A stretch of 64,000 nucleotides of DNA from assembly GCF_003478445.1 (NCBI RefSeq), contig NZ_QUET01000016.1, positions 22,893-86,892 on the forward strand, written 5' to 3'. Below are positions 8,747 through 17,356 of this stretch, piece by piece. The notes under the pieces are model-generated. The model searched no databases. It was not told where the DNA came from and saw nothing but the letters and a program-made list of their open reading frames with translations. Each line of letters starts with the position of its first letter. Position 1 is the first letter of the stretch. The position numbers were made by a program, and so were the translations under genes. Origin of the DNA: Roseburia sp. AM59-24XD. GTDB taxonomy: Bacteria > Bacillota > Clostridia > Lachnospirales > Lachnospiraceae.

Positions 8747-11326
8747 TTATTTTACCTTCTTGTATACCTTCTTAATTTTCTTCTTGTTTGCTTTCTTGCT
8801 CTTACCTGTAACCTTAATTTTCTTCTTGCACTTCTTGAATGCAGTCTTGCTTACAGATTTCAGCTTTGCATTGCACTTGATGGTTGTAAGCTTCTTACAT
8901 CCCATAAATGCCTTAGCAGGAATCTTCTTCATCTTCTTGTTAAGTTCTACGGTCTTGAGCTTCTTGCAGTTCATGAATACCTTAGAAGGAAGTGCCTTAA
9001 CGTTTGTAGCCTTCTTAAAGCTGAACTTCTTAAGCTTAGCAGAGTTCTTGAAAGCACCGGACTTAACAGATGTGATCTTGTAAGTCATAACAGAAGCTGC
9101 GGTTGCAATTGCAGCCTTGCTTGTAACCTTAGCGGTTGCGCCAAGAGAAAGACTTGCTTTCTTCTTACCCTTCTTAGAAAGACCAACAACCTGAACAGTT
9201 CCCTTGGAAACCTTGTTGTCGCCGGAAAGAACAACTGCCTTTGTAACCTTATACTTGAAGTTACCCTGTGTGAAGGTCTTACCCTTCTTAACACCGATCG
9301 TCTTACTGTTGAAGTCAACACCGTTTACAGTGTACTCAATCTCGATAGAATTGGTTGGGAACGTCTTTAACTCGCTTCCTGATGGATATGCAGCATCCTT
9401 TGTTCCATCAGATGGAGCATAAGCATCTGCCAGCATGAACTGATAGTACTTGGAAGCATCGCCTTTGTTAGGAACAACCTTGTACTCCTTGATTACCTTG
9501 CCATCGATCTTAAGAACAGCGTCCTTAACGGATACACCCTTCATAGAAAGAGGAATATCGGTAGAAAGATATAACATGTTAAACTTCGTTGATGCAGAAG
9601 AAACCTTCTTCACATCGAGTCCGGTGATTGCAACTTTGTACTTCACACCGTTCTTCTCCATTGTAGCATCAGTGATAGATGTTACATTGATTGGATTGGT
9701 CTTGCCCTCATGGCTCCATGCTACCTGCTTGGTGTAATCATAATCCTTACACTTCAGACCTGTATCTGCATGCCATACATCACGGAAAAGCCAGTCATCT
9801 GTCTGGAATCCAAGATATGCCTTGTAAGTGCTTGAAGGAACAACTGCTACAGGAGTAGCTGTCTTTGCAGGAGCCGGAGCTTCTGCTACAACGTAGAACT
9901 TGAATGTAATCTTGTCACCCTTCTTTACAGGGATCTCATCCTTAATTGTATTAGCTGTTTCCTTCTCGACATCTGTTGCCCACTCGTTATTAACGGTAAG
10001 TCTTACATTGCCCTTTGCATCCTGCATAAGCTGTGATGTCCAAGAATATTCCTTAGCGGAAGCACCCTCACCAACGACAACCTTTGTTGCTTTGAGGTTG
10101 AAGTCCTTAGGCATAACACCTGTGCTTCCGTTGATGATGATAGGGAACCAGATCGCACCACTCTTGGTGATATCCGGCATATCACTTCTTGCTGTAACAG
10201 ACAGTGCATACTCACCAGTCTTGGAGATGGTTGCACAAGAGCTGTCAGAAACAATGTAGTCCATTGTATTAGCATCGAAAAGAGCCTTACCGTCAGCACT
10301 CTTAGCTGCGGTAACCTTTGCCTTCATTGCCTCTGAACCAAATACAGCAGACTGGATCACCTTCTTGCCTGTAGTATCTGTAGGATCAATTCTGACATCA
10401 GGACCTGCAGAAGGTGTCAGTGCCTCAACTACGTTTGCGCTGAGTGCCATATCAAATGATGTGCTCAGTGGAACCTCAGGAGGTGCTGTCACTTCCGGAG
10501 CCTGTGTAGGAACAGGGGTAGCTGTTGGTGCAGCCGGAACATATGTCCAGTCAACACCCTGAATCTTGAAGGTAACCTCGATATCGAACTTACCGGTTGG
10601 AGCTGCAAGCTCAGTGTTCGGAGCGTTGTCCTTGATTGCCTGATACAGAGGATCCGGAGATGTCTTATCGTCCGGAGCATATCCGTTAGCGATCATGAAC
10701 TTGTAGTTAGCGCCCTTCTTAAGATCGCCCTTTGCAGGAAGATCAACGTTTGTTGCGATCTCCTTGCCGTTTACCTTGATAGAAGATGCCTTCGCTGTAA
10801 CTGCGCTGTTGACATCATCCTTTACGATGTTGGTAGCAATGTCAAGCATGTAGAAATTGCCGTCCTTGTCCTTACCAAGATCGAGATCCTTGATGGATAC
10901 AGTGTACTCGCCATCTGCAGACATTACTGCATCAGATACGGTTGCACCCTCAACGAGCTCAGCCTTCTCAGCGGTAGACTCATCCAGAGTACCCTTCTTG
11001 TCACCCTTTGTGTACAGGGAAGGACCGTTACCGTTCTTGTAGATGTTCACACCATTGTAAGGCTGAACCTCCTTGCCGTTTGCCTGTAACCACTCATTGT
11101 ACTTCGCATCAGCCTCAACCTGCTCGTAGCCGTCACGATAGTCATATGAGTTTGTCTGGAAACCAACCATAGCACCATATGTAACTACTGTTGCTGCAGG
11201 AGTGTTTCCAGTACCTGCTGCCCCATCTGCTGCACTTGCAGGAGCGATGTCAAGCCCGGAACCGAGCGAAACCATCATTGCTGCTGAAAGCACGAATGAT
11301 AAGGCTTTCTTGAAACCTTTTCTCAT
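8747..11326 (-). CDS. Large secreted modular protein with C-terminal leucine-rich (LRR_5/BspA-like) repeats
   Basis: 859 residues beginning with a signal peptide (charged MRKGFKK, hydrophobic core, cleavage near SAA at about 33). Three similar modules follow: one starting about residue 48 with GAMVGFQTNSYDYRDGY, a second about 285-485, a third starting about 500 with YLGFQTDDWLFRDVW; they are joined by Pro/Thr/Ala linkers (about 262-285 and 485-500). The last 125 residues are leucine-rich repeats of the BspA type (consensus A-F-x-x-C-x-K-L-x-x) in a very Lys-rich background. Likely exported and surface- or matrix-associated, possibly binding carbohydrate or host protein (inference). ATG follows AAAGGAGGTATTACC. 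The small secreted protein at 58.6-59.2 kb resembles a single module. Confidence 0.85.
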   Translation of the reverse strand: MRKGFKKALSFVLSAAMMVSLGSGLDIAPASAADGAAGTGNTPAATVVTYGAMVGFQTNSYDYRDGYEQVEADAKYNEWLQANGKEVQPYNGVNIYKNGNGPSLYTKGDKKGTLDESTAEKAELVEGATVSDAVMSADGEYTVSIKDLDLGKDKDGNFYMLDIATNIVKDDVNSAVTAKASSIKVNGKEIATNVDLPAKGDLKKGANYKFMIANGYAPDDKTSPDPLYQAIKDNAPNTELAAPTGKFDIEVTFKIQGVDWTYVPAAPTATPVPTQAPEVTAPPEVPLSTSFDMALSANVVEALTPSAGPDVRIDPTDTTGKKVIQSAVFGSEAMKAKVTAAKSADGKALFDANTMDYIVSDSSCATISKTGEYALSVTARSDMPDITKSGAIWFPIIINGSTGVMPKDFNLKATKVVVGEGASAKEYSWTSQLMQDAKGNVRLTVNNEWATDVEKETANTIKDEIPVKKGDKITFKFYVVAEAPAPAKTATPVAVVPSSTYKAYLGFQTDDWLFRDVWHADTGLKCKDYDYTKQVAWSHEGKTNPINVTSITDATMEKNGVKYKVAITGLDVKKVSSASTKFNMLYLSTDIPLSMKGVSVKDAVLKIDGKVIKEYKVVPNKGDASKYYQFMLADAYAPSDGTKDAAYPSGSELKTFPTNSIEIEYTVNGVDFNSKTIGVKKGKTFTQGNFKYKVTKAVVLSGDNKVSKGTVQVVGLSKKGKKKASLSLGATAKVTSKAAIATAASVMTYKITSVKSGAFKNSAKLKKFSFKKATNVKALPSKVFMNCKKLKTVELNKKMKKIPAKAFMGCKKLTTIKCNAKLKSVSKTAFKKCKKKIKVTGKSKKANKKKIKKVYKKVK

Positions 11327-11402
11327 GGTAATACCTCCTTTTGCTGCAATTTCGGACGGTCATGAGAAGAAACCTGTCCATACGCAGCGTATTATAAGCT
11401 AT

Positions 11403-11411
11403 ATTATAGCA
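11403..11411 (-). promoter_or_regulatory. Extended -10 promoter of the leucine-rich secreted protein gene
   Basis: Minus strand TTGCTATAAT (TGn plus TATAAT) about 77 bases upstream of the start. No good -35 hexamer is visible at 17-18 bases, as is typical for extended -10 promoters. Confidence 0.45.
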
Positions 11412-11532
11412 AAACAATGGTCATTTGGCTATAACAAACCTCTCATTTTTTATAATAATTTTTCCACATAAAATACACAAATTATTTGCTCTTTCCTGTG
11501 TTTAGGCTCCTCTGTATTTCAAGGATTCATTA

Positions 11533-11561
11533 TTGACATAATACCCGTTTTTCTCTACAAT
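11533..11561 (+). promoter_or_regulatory. Consensus sigma-A promoter of the sigma-like gene and mutY
   Basis: TTGACA, 17 bases, TACAAT; one mismatch from full consensus. Leader about 50 bases. Confidence 0.85.
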
Positions 11562-11616
11562 CGGAGAAAGGATAAAACTCTACAGAATAAGGCAGAAAAC
11601 TGCCATGAAAGGTTGT

Positions 11617-12486
11617 ATGAATATGGATCAGAATAAAATATTGGAATGTATGGAAGAGATCAAGGCGATCGCACAGTCACAACAGAACCGGATGACAAAG
11701 GAGGAGGTTCACCGCTATCTTTCCGATATGGAATTAAAGGAAGAACAGTTTGATGCTGTCTATCAGTATCTGGTCACCAACGGCATCACGATCACCGGCT
11801 TTCACCCTTCCCGGACAGAAGGTCCCGTGCTTTCTTCCACCGAGACAATGTACTCCGGCGAGCCGGAAGTTTCCACGGAGACAGACGGCAGCCAGCTGCA
11901 GGAAAACGCAGATGCTCCGCGCCGCATCTCCAAGGCAGAGCGCAATCTCGAACTTTACCGCAGAGAGGTTTCCGCACTCACTGCGCATAGCGGTGCCGAG
12001 CTTTCTGCTCTCTGGGACTGCTTTCTCTCCGGCGATACCTCAGCAAAGGACGCCCTTGTCCACGAACAGCTCGACAAGGTATTCCGCATTGCCAAAACTT
12101 ATGAAAAGCGCGGCATTGCACTGGATGAGATGATCGCCGAGGGCAACATCGGTATCCTGATGGGACTGGAGCGTATTGGAAAGACTCCTTCTGACTTCCG
12201 TGTGGATCAGGCACCGGATCTGAAGCAGATCAATGCCGTGATCGAGGAAGAGATTCGTCTTGCCATCGAAAGCATGATTGATTCCGTCACGATTGCAAAG
12301 GACTGGGAGCACACGGTTCTTGCCAAGACAAATTTATTGCATGAGGCAGCCAAATACCTCGCCGAGGAAAACGGTCGTGCTGCCACCCCATGGGAGCTGG
12401 CAGAATATACCAAGATCCCTCTGGCAGAGATTCATGATATCATGGGATTATCGGAGGATGCCAAGAACATCTCCAAGACAAAATAA
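11617..12486 (+). CDS. Sigma-70-like protein lacking region 4
   Basis: About 289 residues; ATG at 11617 or 11623, both behind AAAGG (the ATG at 11605 precedes that site). The N terminus (residues about 15-45) resembles sigma region 1.1, followed by a low-complexity acidic stretch. The middle resembles region 2 (RIAKTYEKRGIALDEMI, then AEGNIGILMGLERI), and the C terminus resembles region 3 (RAATPWELAEYTKIPLAEI). The aromatic -10-binding segment of region 2.4 is not recognisable and the protein stops where region 4 should begin. So it may bind core RNA polymerase without recognising a normal promoter (inference). It is 23 bases upstream of mutY, in one transcript. Could also be a domain relic with another role. 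Confidence 0.75.
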   Translation: MNMDQNKILECMEEIKAIAQSQQNRMTKEEVHRYLSDMELKEEQFDAVYQYLVTNGITITGFHPSRTEGPVLSSTETMYSGEPEVSTETDGSQLQENADAPRRISKAERNLELYRREVSALTAHSGAELSALWDCFLSGDTSAKDALVHEQLDKVFRIAKTYEKRGIALDEMIAEGNIGILMGLERIGKTPSDFRVDQAPDLKQINAVIEEEIRLAIESMIDSVTIAKDWEHTVLAKTNLLHEAAKYLAEENGRAATPWELAEYTKIPLAEIHDIMGLSEDAKNISKTK

Positions 12487-12509
12487 ATTCTGAAAGGTAC
12501 GGTATTCCT

Positions 12510-13613
12510 ATGAATAAGAACATTTTCTCTCCTGAGACAATACTGCATAAAATCACCACTCCGCTTACGACCTGGTATCAGTTAAATGCCCGTTCACTTC
12601 CCTGGCGGACTCCTGCCGGCAGCTCGTCCCGACCGGATCCCTATCATATATGGATCTCCGAGATCATGCTGCAGCAGACCCGAGTGGAGGCAGTAAAGGA
12701 CTATTATACACGCTTTTTAAAACGCCTGCCGGATGTTTCCTCTCTCGCAGGCGTTTCTCATGATGAGCTGATGAAGCTCTGGCAGGGGCTCGGCTATTAC
12801 AGCCGCGCCAACAATCTGCAGCGTGCAGCGATACAGATCATGGAGGAATACGGCGGCAGCTTCCCGGAGCATTACGAGGAGATTCTGACGCTTCCGGGCA
12901 TCGGAGAATATACAGCCGGTGCGATCGCCTCAATCGCATTCGGCGAAGCCGTTCCTGCGATTGACGGCAATGTATACCGTATCTACACAAGACTTTGCGG
13001 GGATGATTCCGACATCACTAAAACACCGTTTAAGAAGAAACTGCGCTCTCTCCTTTCCAATGCCGTCCCGGTCACAGAACCGGGCAGCTATAATCAGGCA
13101 TGGATGGATCTTGGTGCCACTGTCTGCCTGCCAAACGGTGCTCCCCTGTGCAGCGAATGTCCTCTGAGGGAATTCTGCACTGCTTATAAGGAGGATTCCT
13201 GGTCACTCTACCCGGTGAAGCCGCCCAAAAAGGAACGAAAGATCGAAGATAAAACGATCATTCTTCTGGAATATCAGGGAACCTATCTGATTCAGAAAAG
13301 ACCTCCGAAGGGACTCCTCGCCGGTCTGTGGGAATTTCCGTCCGAGGAGGGCTTTGTCTCACCGGAAAAACTGCAGGAGCTTCTTGCGCAGTGGGATACC
13401 GGTGCCGACAGCATCGAGCTTCTCGGCAGGGGAAAGCATATCTTTTCTCATATCGAATGGCATATGATCGGCTACCTGATCCACTTAAACCGTCTCCCTT
13501 CTGTCCCGCCCGCCAATGAGGGCGTCTGGATCAGCACACAAAAAATGCAGAAGGAATATAGCATTCCCTCTGCATTCCGGGCTTATTATTCTAAGATCAC
13601 TTCAATGAAGTAA
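12510..13613 (+). CDS. mutY: A/G-specific adenine DNA glycosylase
   Basis: Removes adenine mispaired with 8-oxoguanine. 367 residues. Seen: PWR near the N terminus, catalytic Glu in ISEIMLQQTRVE, helix-hairpin-helix LPGIGEYTAGAIASIAFG, catalytic Asp in AIDGNVYRI, the 4Fe-4S set C-x7-C-x2-C-x5-C at about residues 209-226, and a C-terminal NUDIX-like 8-oxoguanine recognition domain (from about 245). Its last 17 bases overlap the end of the convergent DUF4340 gene. Downstream partner of the sigma-like gene on a shared promoter. Confidence 0.96.
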   Translation: MNKNIFSPETILHKITTPLTTWYQLNARSLPWRTPAGSSSRPDPYHIWISEIMLQQTRVEAVKDYYTRFLKRLPDVSSLAGVSHDELMKLWQGLGYYSRANNLQRAAIQIMEEYGGSFPEHYEEILTLPGIGEYTAGAIASIAFGEAVPAIDGNVYRIYTRLCGDDSDITKTPFKKKLRSLLSNAVPVTEPGSYNQAWMDLGATVCLPNGAPLCSECPLREFCTAYKEDSWSLYPVKPPKKERKIEDKTIILLEYQGTYLIQKRPPKGLLAGLWEFPSEEGFVSPEKLQELLAQWDTGADSIELLGRGKHIFSHIEWHMIGYLIHLNRLPSVPPANEGVWISTQKMQKEYSIPSAFRAYYSKITSMK

Positions 13614-15003
13614 ACTGCTTTATCACCTTATCAACCGCACTCTTGTCTGCCGTGAACTGCATTACGCCGTTTACACTGACACGGTAGGAATTCTTTCCAT
13701 CGTAAGGAAGAATGATCATCTTCGTTGTTTTCTTCTCCTCACGGAATGTAAATTCCGCCACCGGCTTGTTACTCTTCACGGTAACCTTCTTATCGATATT
13801 ACCGCCCGGTGCAAGATAACTGATCACGCTGTATGCCGTGTTGAAGGTATCACTGTCAACCTTCTTGCCACCGCTTGTGATCGTATAGGTGTATTCTGTC
13901 TCTGATTTCTTTTTCTTCTTGGAGACATCAAAGGTGTATTTCTTTCCATTGTAAGATAACTCTACCTGATCAAGCTTCTCTTTATCTCCCACATACAGAC
14001 GCTGATATACATAATCAAGTGCATTGATATTAACCAGCGTACTGACCGTGGAAGCATCCATCAGATAAATACCATCCTCCCCTTTGACCTTCACATAATA
14101 GCTGCTCTGATCCTTCGTTTCTTTACCAAAGTAAAGGGTCAGCTTCTTCTTGGCTGTCTGAAAGCTTAAGGTGTATGCCGGCGCATCAAGTCCGTATTTC
14201 TTCTCAAGTGCAGCGTCCTTTTTGTAGGTCACGCCGGAGCCCAGATCCAGATTGGTATAGCTGCCAAACAGATTCTGGAGCTGATCCTTGTCACCGGCTA
14301 CCGGCTGGGTATACGGCTGTTTGATCGACCATCCGTAAATATCCTTATACGGAGAGTTCTTCTCGTCATACTCTGCTTCAAAGCTCTTGCCTGTGGCAGA
14401 TTCCAGCTTCAGATAACGGATCTCGTCTGCCTGTACACTCGGAAGCTCAGGCACCTTCATCAGCTCTCCCAGACTGTAATTAAAGCTGTCATACAGAGAT
14501 GTGGAGATCAGATAAACCTTCTTCTCATCGCCGCCGCAGTATGCATATCTTCCGCCACCGGCTACGGATTCCATTCCCACATAGATCGTAGTATCCTTTC
14601 CATCGTTATCCGTCACCGTCACCGTCAGATCCGGTTTGTCCAGATTATACTCTGTCAGATCCCCGCAGCTTGTAGTAACTGTCTGTGTGGCAGCAACCCC
14701 TGTTGTCTCGTCTACCATATCAACAATACGATCCTGATTCAACGGATAATTCTTATCAGAGGATAGCTTCCAGGTCTTACCGTCCTTATCAAAGGTTAAG
14801 GATGCCTTCTCTCCCTTAAAATCCACTTTACAGATATCATCGGAGGAAAGCTGAAACAGCCCCTCTGTCTTTTCCTCTTCCGCCTTCTCTGCTTTCTCCT
14901 TTGATGCCTGATAGCGGGTCAGCGCATAATATCCAACACCTGCGGCAATCAGAACCAAACAGAGTACCACAAGCGTCACTGTCTGTCTCTTTTTTTTGCT
15001 CAT
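13597..15003 (-). CDS. DUF4340 family membrane-anchored protein of the Gld-like ABC cassette
   Basis: 468 residues with an N-terminal membrane anchor (VTLVVLCLVLIAAGVGYYAL, residues about 9-28), a charged coil (about 31-46) and an extracytoplasmic part of repeated beta-rich units (DUF4340: W-x-L-x, YGLDAPAYTLSF). Family members are found beside GldG-type proteins. Its start is three bases after the GldG-like stop, so it is the last gene of a four-gene operon. Role unknown; probably an extracytoplasmic partner of the transporter. Confidence 0.82.
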   Translation of the reverse strand: MSKKKRQTVTLVVLCLVLIAAGVGYYALTRYQASKEKAEKAEEEKTEGLFQLSSDDICKVDFKGEKASLTFDKDGKTWKLSSDKNYPLNQDRIVDMVDETTGVAATQTVTTSCGDLTEYNLDKPDLTVTVTDNDGKDTTIYVGMESVAGGGRYAYCGGDEKKVYLISTSLYDSFNYSLGELMKVPELPSVQADEIRYLKLESATGKSFEAEYDEKNSPYKDIYGWSIKQPYTQPVAGDKDQLQNLFGSYTNLDLGSGVTYKKDAALEKKYGLDAPAYTLSFQTAKKKLTLYFGKETKDQSSYYVKVKGEDGIYLMDASTVSTLVNINALDYVYQRLYVGDKEKLDQVELSYNGKKYTFDVSKKKKKSETEYTYTITSGGKKVDSDTFNTAYSVISYLAPGGNIDKKVTVKSNKPVAEFTFREEKKTTKMIILPYDGKNSYRVSVNGVMQFTADKSAVDKVIKQFTSLK

Positions 15004-15006
15004 GCT

Positions 15007-16449
15007 TTATTTTCTCCTCCTTGTAAACCAGATTCCGAAACCAGCCAGAAGCAGACCTGCCGGAACAAGAATGACCAGTACAATGGACCACATGATCGCA
15101 CTTCCCGCACTCATTGTGATCGTTGAAGAAGACAGACTCTTTGCCTCGATCGAGGTTGCAGTCGTTCCATCCCCGGAATCTCCCAGCATACCGCTGATCA
15201 CATTCTGCATCAGATCATCCTGCACTTCATTGGTTGCAATTACGGTCAGCTTTGTCGTTCCCTTATCTAAGGTTTCCTCAGCATATACGGCTGTTGCAAA
15301 CGGACCGTCTACATCTCCCTTTTCCTTATCGGTATTCTGGGAGCTTGGATCCTTCTTTAACAGAGACTGCTTTGAAGTTGTCAGAAGATCCGTCAATGTC
15401 AGGTCACTTCGCAGAGAGGATTTCTTTGCTTCCTTAATACTTTGTGAAGAACCGATCACCACATAATCCTTGTCATCAAATTTAGACATTACATCGGCAT
15501 CGGTATTGATCGTCGGTACAAGCCAGTTCAGATAATTCTCATAATGACCGGCACCCTCATAAATAATTCCTTTGTCGATGCTCATGCCATAATAGTCCAG
15601 GATCTCGTCAATGTTCGGCGTATCCTTTTCCACATAGCCCGGCATCAGAACTGCCGTGCCGCCCTTTTTCAGGTAATTAAGCATTACCGTTTTCTCACTG
15701 TCACGAAGATCGCTCTGCGGACCGTAATCGATCAGAAGAGAACAGTCATCCGGCACATTTTTCTGGGTAACAAGAGAAATCTCTTTCACTTCTACATTCA
15801 TTTTCTCAAGTGCCTTGGAAAGGGAATCGCTGATACTCTTTTCATCGTGACCGGTCACCATATAGATCTTTTTCTTATCGGTAGAAAGAACATTCTGGAT
15901 TGCTGATGTGATCTGTCCCTCGACATCCAGATACTCCTCGGAGCTTCCGGTACTATAATAGCTGTACTGGTCAGAATACAGCATATCACTGTTGGAGACA
16001 TACTTGGCTGCTCCCGTCGTATTATCCACAACGATCACATCATTGTCGGAAACCGCATCGTCCACATACTTCTTGGAGAAGTTCGGATATACAACCGGAT
16101 CCTTCTTTACGACCTTAATATTGTCAGAAACTTTGTTGTACTGCTTAATGACACGCTGGATATAATCCTGCTCACTGCCATTTGCCACCATATAGTAGAT
16201 CGTAATATCATCCTTGACATCCTTCAAAACCTTCTGTGACTCTTTGGTCAGTGTAAATAAGCTGTCCGATGTCAGATCGGTCGAAAGATCCAGCTTATTA
16301 AATACCAGGTTCACGATCACAACCAGAGCGAGCACAATCACAGTGATCACCGAACTGTACGCACCTGATTTGAACTGACGGCTGGAAAAGGATTTTCTGA
16401 TTCTTCCGGGCTTTTTATTCTGCGTCTTTTTTTCTTTATTTTCGCTCAT
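15007..16449 (-). CDS. GldG-like ABC transporter auxiliary protein
   Basis: 480 residues. A basic cytoplasmic start, a membrane segment (about 32-52), a long extracytoplasmic domain of the GldG / ABC-type uncharacterised family (DSLFTLTKESQKVL near the start is the typical family signature) and a second membrane segment just before a basic TRRRK end. Start chosen at the second of two adjacent ATGs (16449), six bases from GAGGT. Known relatives sit with ABC permease and ATPase genes, including the gliding machinery of Bacteroidetes; here gliding is not implied. Third gene of the cassette. Confidence 0.85.
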   Translation of the reverse strand: MSENKEKKTQNKKPGRIRKSFSSRQFKSGAYSSVITVIVLALVVIVNLVFNKLDLSTDLTSDSLFTLTKESQKVLKDVKDDITIYYMVANGSEQDYIQRVIKQYNKVSDNIKVVKKDPVVYPNFSKKYVDDAVSDNDVIVVDNTTGAAKYVSNSDMLYSDQYSYYSTGSSEEYLDVEGQITSAIQNVLSTDKKKIYMVTGHDEKSISDSLSKALEKMNVEVKEISLVTQKNVPDDCSLLIDYGPQSDLRDSEKTVMLNYLKKGGTAVLMPGYVEKDTPNIDEILDYYGMSIDKGIIYEGAGHYENYLNWLVPTINTDADVMSKFDDKDYVVIGSSQSIKEAKKSSLRSDLTLTDLLTTSKQSLLKKDPSSQNTDKEKGDVDGPFATAVYAEETLDKGTTKLTVIATNEVQDDLMQNVISGMLGDSGDGTTATSIEAKSLSSSTITMSAGSAIMWSIVLVILVPAGLLLAGFGIWFTRRRK

Positions 16450-16486
16450 CATTTACCTCATTTCCGCGCTGCTTTCTGCGCATGAT

Positions 16487-17356
16487 CTAGTTATATCTCT
16501 TTTTCTTAATACTCTGAATTGTCAGAAATACAAATAAAAATGCAACGCTCGCATAATATACGATCACGTCATATTTCAGAACGCCGAGCGTAAAATCACT
16601 AAATTTGGACGATAACGCAGCACAGTTTAAGATATTGGAAACAATTCCCTCATAGAGAGAGGATTTTACTGCATATATGATCCAGATTGCTGCTTCACCA
16701 AGCACACCCAGAATGATCGTGACGGTCAGATTGCGCATCATGTAATATGCCACTGCTGCCACAATGATCCACAGCACTGCAAGGATCGCCGCCTGTGATA
16801 ACTTGTCGGAAGGAAGTGCTCCCGCAATATTTGAGATCAGTACACTCATCAGAAGTACCAAGAAGGATACGACCGCTGCGATCGGCTGGCTCTCTGTCAG
16901 CGAGGAAATAAATGTACCAACGGCAATATAGGCTGCCCCCAGAAGGAAAAATCCAAGCAGAGCACTGTATGCCGGTGCAAGCTGAACGCCGGTGCTTCCA
17001 TAATGCTTCAAGATCAATGGATAAAGCCCGATAAACAGGATACCCATTCCAAACAAGGAGATCAGTGCCAGATACTTTCCGATGATCACTCGACCGATAG
17101 AGATCGGTGCCGTGTACAGAAGCTGATCTGTTTTCTGATGCTTCTCCTCCGCCAGAACTCTCATGGTAAGGATTGGGATCAGCAGTACAAACAGAAAGGT
17201 GGATGAACTTAATGTCGTCTCAAAATTACCAGCCTTTCCGTAGAAGTTATTTGCCCATGTATAGATACTGATGATCGCTATAAAAAAGGCAAGAAATACA
17301 AATCCGATCATGGAATGAAAATATTGCTTTAATTCTTTCTTATAAATCGCAAACAT
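16487..17356 (-). CDS. ABC-2 type transporter permease (GldF-like)
   Basis: 289 residues with six predicted membrane segments and the family start FAIYKKELKQYFHSMIGFVF. It forms the membrane channel for the ATPase encoded just upstream: the stop of that gene and the ATG here overlap by one base (TAATG), so translation is coupled. The conserved ABC-2 loop EEKHQKTDQLLYTAPIS is present at about residues 70-86. Substrate unknown. Confidence 0.88.
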   Translation of the reverse strand: MFAIYKKELKQYFHSMIGFVFLAFFIAIISIYTWANNFYGKAGNFETTLSSSTFLFVLLIPILTMRVLAEEKHQKTDQLLYTAPISIGRVIIGKYLALISLFGMGILFIGLYPLILKHYGSTGVQLAPAYSALLGFFLLGAAYIAVGTFISSLTESQPIAAVVSFLVLLMSVLISNIAGALPSDKLSQAAILAVLWIIVAAVAYYMMRNLTVTIILGVLGEAAIWIIYAVKSSLYEGIVSNILNCAALSSKFSDFTLGVLKYDVIVYYASVAFLFVFLTIQSIKKKRYN

